Assembly (NCBI RefSeq): GCF_910594005.1
Contig: NC_057816.1
Span: 24,383,797 to 24,447,796 of the forward strand
From: Cervus elaphus
Taxonomy: Eukaryota; Chordata; Mammalia; Artiodactyla; Cervidae
Reading direction: 5' to 3'
DNA length: 64,000 nt
The translations under genes were made by a program, and so were the position numbers. The notes under the pieces were generated by a model. That model was not told the DNA's origin, made no database searches, and was given only the letters and a program-made list of their open reading frames with translations. Numbering within the stretch: position 1 is the first letter of the stretch; the number at the start of each line of letters is the position of its first letter. Below are positions 56,833 to 64,000 of this stretch, piece by piece.

Positions 56833-59800
56833 TCACTCCGGGGGCTGGCGGGACAGCTGCTTCTCGTAGAGGCTCATGACGTGGTGCACGAACTGGTACT
56901 GCTCGCACGTCTGGATCATCCCGCCCCTGCCCGGCAGATGGCGGGACCGGGTCACGGAAGAACGGCTGCGGAGCCGCCCCCAGACCCACAGAGCGCCGGT
57001 CCCCCGGGAGGCACATCAGGGCCTCTGTGCAGCTTACAGAGGTCAGCCCTGGCCAGCCTGCCACTTCCACCTGCCGTTCCTGGCCCTCCCAGCTCTGGCA
57101 TAGACAGCGGGGACAGAGGTGACATGACCCTCCACCCAGCCTCTGCCCCTCTGACCACTCTGTTCCTCTCCCCTCTGCATCCCAGCCACCAACTGCCTGA
57201 ATCCGGCTTCTCCGCCCATCTATCCACAGGTCGGTCCCCGCGGGGTGTGTCCCCCTAACTTTCTCCCGATGCACAGGTCAGTCTCTCTCTGCTGCCCCCT
57301 GCTCCCCCGCCCCGGGTCCCCACGAGCCCCACCCTCAGCTGACCTGTCCTGACGGAGCTGGCACGTGGTCTTCAGGATGTCCACCACGCCCTCGTGCCGC
57401 AGCTGCTGGCAGCAGATGCTGGTGGCGATGAAGCAGCCGGTCCTCCCAATCCCTGCGCTGAGGGCCCAGGGCACCGGGGTGAGGGGCGGGGCCGCCCGGG
57501 AGCCCCGCCCCGCCCCAGTGGGTGTCTGGGAGGACCCACCTGCAGTGCACCACGATGGGGGCGCAGCGGGGCCCCTCCTGCTGGGCCGCCTCCTCCACCT
57601 CCCGCACCAGGTGCAGGAGTGGGGGCGCGCGGTCTGGGGTCTTCTGGTCGGGCCAGGACGTGAACCAGTAATGCTTCAGGCCTCGCTCTTCCGTCCCGCT
57701 CTGTCCAGGAGACAGAGGCCCACCCAGATACACGTGAACGCTCTGAGCCCAGAAACCAGCCCAGAGATGCAGATGGCAGGGAAGAAGGAAACACAGGAGG
57801 GAGGCCACAGGGAGCGGGACCTCGACCTCTGCCATCTACACCGTACAGCCCAGGGGCACCGGTCAGAGGTCCGAAGCCAGTTGGGTAGCAGGGACTGGTG
57901 AGCAGCGTCAGCACTGGTCTTCACGTGGGTTCTGCCCTGGTGAATCCAGGATCTTCCGAGAGAGGTGAAGAGCCCCTTCTCCATTTCACTCCTGTCTCCT
58001 GGTTGCCCCTTCACAGACAGCCCAGTCACCCCCACAACAGGGAAGACACTTCCTCTTGCCTCAGTATACTTTCCTGCCCCCGCCCCCTTGCCCCCGCCCC
58101 CCAACCAGTGTCCCAGTGCTATCCTCTCCACCACAGCCACCGCCACTTTCTTCTTCATCTCTTGACTGTGTGGGGCCCTCCCCTCCTCTTCTCCGATCAC
58201 CCAGATCCACAGTGGTCCCAATGGTCTGTCTACAGCCCATGCTGTTCTACTGCTCAGAACGCTTTGATAGCTCTTGTTGCTCTAAAGCTAAAACCCCACC
58301 CTCCCCACTCTTCAGTCGGGCAAATAAGACGCATGGTACAGGGTCTACCTCCCCAGGCCCAAGTCCTCCTCCTGCGAACTTGTACTTGATGCTTTTGCAT
58401 TCCAAATGGTTTGCAGATCAAACCGCTGCTTCCCCATCTCCTGTACATTTATTCACAGAGCTGTTCTATCTTCTGTGCCCTTACTTTTAGTTTCCCTTTG
58501 TCTGGAATGCTCTCTCCACATGTCTCCCCCCACCCCCACTCCCGGCCAACTCTTATCCTTCGGAACCCCATTCGGCAATACCACTTTCAGGAAGCTCCCT
58601 GAGCACCCTAGCTGCCGACATGCCCTTCTTCTGTGCTTTTACTTATTTCTAGGTCAGTACTTACCATTTTACAGGTGCTCCTTGAGAAGAGAGTCCAGGC
58701 TTTGGACAGCTCTGTGTTTTCCCAGTACCCAACCCAGAACCAGGCTCAGGGCAGGTGCTTGTAAAGGTTATGGACAAAAGTAAATGCCCAGTGGTCCCAC
58801 TTCTTCCCTGACCAGCCCCACAGCACTGAGATGATGTGGCAGCCCCAGCCTCTCTTTCAGTGGAAAAAGGAAGCTGCTCCATGGGCTACCTGGCTGTTAC
58901 AGCTACCACAGCCTCTGTCCTCCACCTCTGAAATGCCCTCAAGCAAGCCTATATCCTGGAAGTGCTTACTGGGCACTGCCCTCGAGGGGCTGACTTCTCC
59001 TTGACACGCCGTCTTTCACCTTCTCCAGTGGGAGGGGGTAGCTCAGAGGAACAAGTCCCATGCCCTTGACACCCTATTCAGACCCTGTGGCTGCCAGCAT
59101 CAGTAGACCTCCCTGACTGTTTCTGGATAGGATGTCAGCTTCCTGGAACCTAGGTCACCTCTTCCAGACCTTGGGATTATTACAGTGGTACCACTTTCCC
59201 CAAGCAGGGGTCATAAGATTTCTCAAAAGCAGAATGCACTGATTTTCTTCCCTCCAAAAGAACAATCTTCTCTATTATGCTGAGCCTGGAAGAAGCACAA
59301 GCTTCAGGGTGGGAGGATACCTCCCCACACTCTTCTGGGCTGTTCTGTACTGCTCATTATTTTTATGTCCTCTTCTCTTTTTCCTGTAACCACAACCTCC
59401 CTGTGCTACCCAAATGCAGCAAAAAGCGCCTGTCCTCTAGTGGACGGATTCGGTACTACAGGTTGGAAGCCCAGCATCCCAGGTGAAGGGATGTTTCCAG
59501 ATAGAATATGGAAGCTGCTGAAGCCCCCTCTTCCAGACAGTCCTGGCCTTGGGTACATTTGAAGCAGAGCTGGAAGACATTGTGAATGACAGTGTGGATG
59601 GACAGTGTGGACGCTAGCGATATGAAATGCACTGAGAATTTGGTCCTGCCTCTGATCTGCAAGATTACTCACCCCTTTTCCCCTCATCCCTGCTCATCAG
59701 TAAAGCCTGGAGTGACACATGCCTTAATTTCAGCTGTTTCGGCCTCTGGGACCTTGTTGGCTGTGGAGTGCCCCCTCCTCCCAGCCCAGTCCAGCCCTGC

Positions 59801-62800
59801 CCCAGGCCTCACCCTGAGGGCAATGAGTCGGAGCCGGTAATCCTCAGTGTGGATGACTTTCCGCACGGTGATCTCCACGCCATCGTATACCACCTGCTCC
59901 TCCGGCCAATACTCGGTGCACTTCTGCAGGGGCCCAGATCAGGCTGAGATACTCCCAGCGCCCCAACCACACCCTCCCCAGTGCCTGTCCCGGGCCAGTG
60001 GGGAGACAGATAGCAGGGCAGTAGGTTTGCAGTTAGAAAGCTCAAATCTCAGCTTCGTAACTTGTTAAGTTGCTTCCCTTTTCTGAATCTCAGTTTCCTC
60101 ATCTGGGAAAATGGAAGTAATACTCAATTTTAAGGACCTTCATGGGACTTCAATTAAATGGGCTGTGATGAGTATGGAAGTAGCCAGCATCAGCCCTGGC
60201 AGGCTGGGCAGCAGCAGAACAGCATGTTTAAGATCCTGAACCCTGGAGGTGGACAGGCCAGCTCCAGGCCCTGCCTCTATTTGTGTGGCTCTGAGTAACT
60301 GATTTAACCTCTCTGAGCCTCACATTTCCTTCCCTGGGCAAGGCAGCAAGGTGAACATACCAACCTCCCAAGATTGCTGTAAGGATTAACACAGAAACAA
60401 GATGCTTGGTGCAGGGCACCAAACAGCAGACACCTGGTAAGGTCCAGCGGGGCCTACCTCGTTCATCTCCTCGATGTTGGTGATCATGACGATGATGGGC
60501 GTGTGCTCCTGCCACACCATGCGCCAGAAGTCGCCGACCGTGCTGACGATGGGTCCCTGAGTGGCGATGTACACCTTCTCTTCCCCACCGTAGCCCTGTG
60601 ACCAGCCAAGTCCAGGCCATGAGGGTCGCTTGTGCTCCCGGGGCCCATTTCCCCCACTCAGCCTCTTCCCCGGGGGGCTGGCAGGAACCGGACGGACTTA
60701 GGGACAAGCTTAGTGGATGGACCCCATTGACTCGGGCCTCCCTTTTAGGGAGAGACTGTTGGGATGGGGTTACATACCCGAATGTAGTTGGCGTTGATGT
60801 AGGAACTCAGAGGGTCGTCAGGGTCTGGTGAGGTCAGACACACTCTGCTGTGAGGGTCTGAGGTAGTGGAGACAGGTGAGGCTGGGATTTGAATGTGCAA
60901 TCCCTCTTGTGTGGGCCCACCTTCTCTGGCCCCTGTCAGGGCACCTACATGTCTTCTGGGACCGGAAGTTCCTTCTTCCCTTGCCAGAAGCAAAACACTG
61001 CCCATTCCTGTGGCCCACTCAGGAAGGTGAGGACCCAGGCTGAAGAGAATGGTACAGGGAGGCCTTGGCTGTCTCCCTGTGTAGGGTCCAGGCCACCCTT
61101 GCCTGCATCCCTTAAGCTGCCCTGTCCCTTCTGTGCTCCATGGTCTGGGGAGGAGACAGCTCAGACAGTAAGAAATTCCCTACGGGATACATCCTAGACA
61201 GCAGGGCCGGCCAAGAGTTTGAGTATACATTGTCCCCAACCTGCTGTGTAAGTTTGTAAACACATGGCCTTTTTAAGCCTCAGTTTTCCGATCTGTAATA
61301 TGGGGGTAAAGATGCCTAGTTCCTCGGATTGTTGGGAAGACACATGAGAAAACAGATGTGAAGTGCTACATCAACTGTAAAGCACTTTATAGCTAAGATT
61401 TGGGTAGGATGCCAGGGGAGACTATCACAATGAAAGGAGTAAAGTCTTCTGCGCCTGAGATGAGATGACACACAAGTCTACAAGGGTTCACCCCCACCCC
61501 AATCTAGTCACCTGTCAAATCCCAGAGCAGCAGATTCTCACTACGTCGTGTTCTGTCTCCTAGACTAGGGTTTGTTCTGTTCCGCTAGAGCCTCCCTGTA
61601 TTGATTTAGTCTGTTCTGGAAACTCGCAGAGGCTGGGACTGAGCCAGGAGGTAGTGGGGTGGGGCCTGGGGGCCGGGGTTCTGGGGCTCTGTCTAGCTTT
61701 GTCACCAGCTCACATCTCCTCCCTTCTCTGGCCCCCAGGGTCTTTCCTGTGGAAGGAGGGTTGGGCTCAAGGCCCTGGCAGTGTGCCCCGTACGGCTCTC
61801 AGAGGCTGCACAGAAGCGGTCAGGAGTTTACACCACCCACCAGTGAGCCTGGCTTCAAGTCCTCGTGGTGTCAGTCAGGCCATTCACCGAGTACTGTGCC
61901 TTCTCTGTAAACTGGGAACATTCCTTCCGTCACACCCTCACTCATCCTTTCAGGGTTCAAGAGTGGCCGTTAATAATGAGTCCTCAGACCCATAACTTAG
62001 GCCGGCACACAGTCACTATAGAGCAAGTTGGTGCTGTTACTGATATCACTGCAAGTATAAATTAAATCAATTTATAAATTAACAGGTCAAAAGGAGGATC
62101 CCAAACTTGGAATACGAAATGGAAAGGGATACCCACAAACCTCCCCTCTCCAGTCCTTTCATGCCCTGGCCCAAGTGCCTGAGGTTTGGGCAGGGGATTT
62201 GTGGGGGGAAGGTGGGGGTGAGGCAGCTCTTGCGGTGAGGGGCGTGGAGGAGAGTCAGGTACGGGGAAGAGCGAGGGTGAACGGACGGGGGCTCTGTGTG
62301 ACCAGGGGACAGGAATGGGCAGCCCTGCATGGCCCCCTCCCTCCCCTCATGGTACCCAGATTGGGATCCAGAAGTAGCCTCCAAATGAATGAGAAAGCAA
62401 GCCTCGGGGTGTCCTTGATCCGAGAGGGGCCTCTACCACCCACCCCAGCCCAGTCTCTGAGGGCACAGGGTCAATTCTTGCTGGCTACAGAGAAGATTCT
62501 CTGTTGGGCTCGGGGGCTGCAGGCGTAGGGTATGGCTGGAGGCTGGATTCCTCTCAGGAATCCAGTGGGGACCAGATGGAGTGATGGCCTGGCTCTCATA
62601 CTCCCCCAGTGGCTATTCTGAGTGGCCGGCAAAGCCTGAAACTGTGGGGTGCCCGAAGCCCTGCCTCCAGGTAGGGCTGGGTGGGTGGAGGGGGGAGCAA
62701 GAGGCGGGAAGAGGTGAGCAGCCCTGAATCCTGGCCTTAAATGGTGCTTTGTTTAACTGGAACTACCTAGACACTGTGTAACCATAGCAACCACAAGTCG

Positions 62801-63764
62801 ATATTTTAAAAGTTAAAAATAAGTCATGACATCTTACATGTTGTTGGAGAAGCTGATGGCAAAACTGCTTTTTTAAAGCCTCCTTACTCCATAAACTGAG
62901 TGCAGTAGGTTTGTGGGGATTTTCTTTCAATAAGTCACCCCCAAAGCTAGCCCTAGGGCCTTGGGCCAGAACTTGGCAGGGGTGACAGGCAGACAGGGGC
63001 CTGATGGAAGTTACCTGAAAATGGCATCCCAGGCTAAACAAGGAATATCGGGTTCCCTGGTCTAACTACCCCAAAGGGGGAAAATCCCTATCAGACCTTC
63101 CAGGGGGACCACTCATGCATTCTAGCTTGAATACCCTAGCCAATGGGGAGCTTCCTACCTGACAGGCAGCTCGCTCCCTTGTGGGGTGGCTCTGCCTGTT
63201 AGAGGGTTCATAATCTAGCCAAACTGAACTCCAGGTAGACAAAAGAGCACAATTTTGAGGTTACAGAGGCCTAGTTTCAAACTTGGTTCTGTACGTCTTA
63301 GCTGTGTGATAGTGGATAAGCCACTTAACCTCTCTGAGCCTTAATGTCCTCTCTTTAAAACCTGTCCACTCTGAAGAGACCAGGGATGTGACCACAATTT
63401 TCAGCCACCATGCACTGTCTAGGAGCTGCCTGTTATTGTTCCTCTTTTTCTCTGAGTTTCCACAGAGCCCAGCACAATGCTTTTCCAGGGCAAAGATCTG
63501 GAGAGTGCTGTATGAAGGAACCAAGAGCCCTCTGCCCTCTAAAGGGGGTGTTTCCCTTCATCGGGCACCCCCACCTTCCATCCCTTTGCCTGGTGACCCT
63601 GGAGGCCCATGCTGGAGTTAGTCTCTTAACCCTGCCTCAGGGTTTAAGGGCACCCAGGTGAGGGGCAGCGAGTACTCACTGGGAAGGATGGTTTTATATC
63701 GGTTCTTCCGCACCAGCCCAGGGATGTCATATTCTTTCGGATCCACAAAATTCATGGGGATTTC
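56833..63764 (-). CDS. PTPN5: PTPN5 (STEP) tyrosine phosphatase, last seven coding exons, 5' part outside window
   Basis: Exons in transcript order: 63764-63680, 60857-60778, 60595-60458, 59923-59813, 57700-57540, 57457-57344, 56926-56833 (TGA). They total 783 nt, giving the C-terminal 260 residues. All visible introns are GT-AG, phases match and there are no stops. This is the class I PTP catalytic domain: KNRY phosphotyrosine-recognition loop (about residues 19-22), INANYIRGYGG, the WPD loop WPDQKTPD in the 57700-57540 exon, the P-loop HCSAGIGRTG split between exons (catalytic Cys codon 57544-57542, Arg six residues on), and a Q-loop QTCEQYQF near the end. STEP is a brain-enriched phosphatase that dephosphorylates ERK1/2, p38, Fyn and the GluN2B and GluA2 receptor subunits. 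The kinase-interaction motif and membrane segments are encoded upstream, beyond 64000. PTPRR and PTPN7 are related alternatives, but exon sequence and synteny with TMEM86A and IGSF22 point to PTPN5. Confidence 0.96.
57701..59812 (-). other. PTPN5: PTPN5 intron
   Basis: No coding exon is visible. There is mostly single-copy DNA, C-rich runs near 58078-58105, and L2-like old repeat sequence around 58210-58680. Confidence 0.8.
60858..63679 (-). other. PTPN5: PTPN5 intron (largest in window)
   Basis: No further PTP exon lies between the exons at 60.8 and 63.7 kb, because their phases join directly. It is mostly single-copy, with MIR-like tracts near 60030-60380, 61220-61390 and 63265-63360. Confidence 0.75.
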
Positions 63765-64000
63765 CTGTAGGAGGAAGACACAGGGTTGAGGGCAGCTGTG
63801 GGCTGGCGTGATGCATGCATTCATTCAACAAACATCGACTATTAAATGAGTGAGTGCACATGAAAAGCATCTAGAGCAGTCCTGCCTGGCACATGCTGAG
63901 TGCATAATAAATGTTATCACCACCATTGTTTTTGGAGGGCCAGCCTGGCACATGGTCCGCACTCAGTGAATGTTTGATGAACAGAGAAGAAGTCACCTGG
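63765..64000 (-). other. PTPN5: PTPN5 intron, partial
   Basis: This is intronic sequence upstream of the first exon seen. It contains an L2/MIR-like tract around 63815-63980, with ATTCATTCAACAAACATC and GCATAATAAATG motifs. Confidence 0.6.

Noticed and set aside
57365..57914. Open frames of about 160-180 residues overlapping PTPN5 exons in other frames
   Set aside because: They are shadows of the PTPN5 exons in GC-rich DNA; the exon-joined frame gives the true phosphatase.

Overview
The window comes from a ruminant genome (cattle, sheep, goat or a relative). The evidence is the density of ruminant retrotransposons: many Bov-tA-type SINEs, older CHR-type SINEs, many BovB (RTE-clade) LINE pieces and ruminant L1 3' ends. 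The introns, CpG-island promoter and gene order are those of a mammal. The order TMEM86A (+), IGSF22 (-), PTPN5 (-) matches the human 11p15.1 neighbourhood as I know it, so this is the orthologous block. I identified genes by reading translated exons and splice sites; no database was searched.

Layout. 1-28.6 kb is gene-poor intergenic DNA made largely of nested retrotransposons. It also holds one well-formed solo LTR, one second LTR-like piece, a mariner hairpin of the miR-2284/2285 type, and two long imperfect inverted repeats. 28.6-33.3 kb is TMEM86A: a CpG-island promoter and three coding exons giving an intact 240-residue lysoplasmalogenase-family membrane protein. 36.9-52.1 kb holds the exons of IGSF22 in order on the minus strand, but they carry many stops, frameshifts, lost splice donors, a deleted Ig segment and an exon cut off by L1. 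I read it as a unitary pseudogene. 55.7-64 kb holds the last seven coding exons of PTPN5 (STEP tyrosine phosphatase) and its 3'UTR. Its open frame and catalytic motifs are intact, and the 5' part lies beyond the window.

How the parts relate. TMEM86A and PTPN5 are clean, with exact splice phases, while IGSF22 between them is wrecked. That contrast argues against poor sequence quality and for loss of one gene inside a conserved block. No operon-like or cooperative system is seen.

The most unusual non-gene signals are retrotransposition fossils with readable target-site duplications (TSDs): two L1 insertions that carried downstream DNA, a SINE that did the same, a 731-bp insertion of unrecognised origin, three candidate insertions made of little more than a poly(A) tail, and one target site used twice. 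I found no CRISPR array, bacterial genes, rRNA or true tRNA genes.
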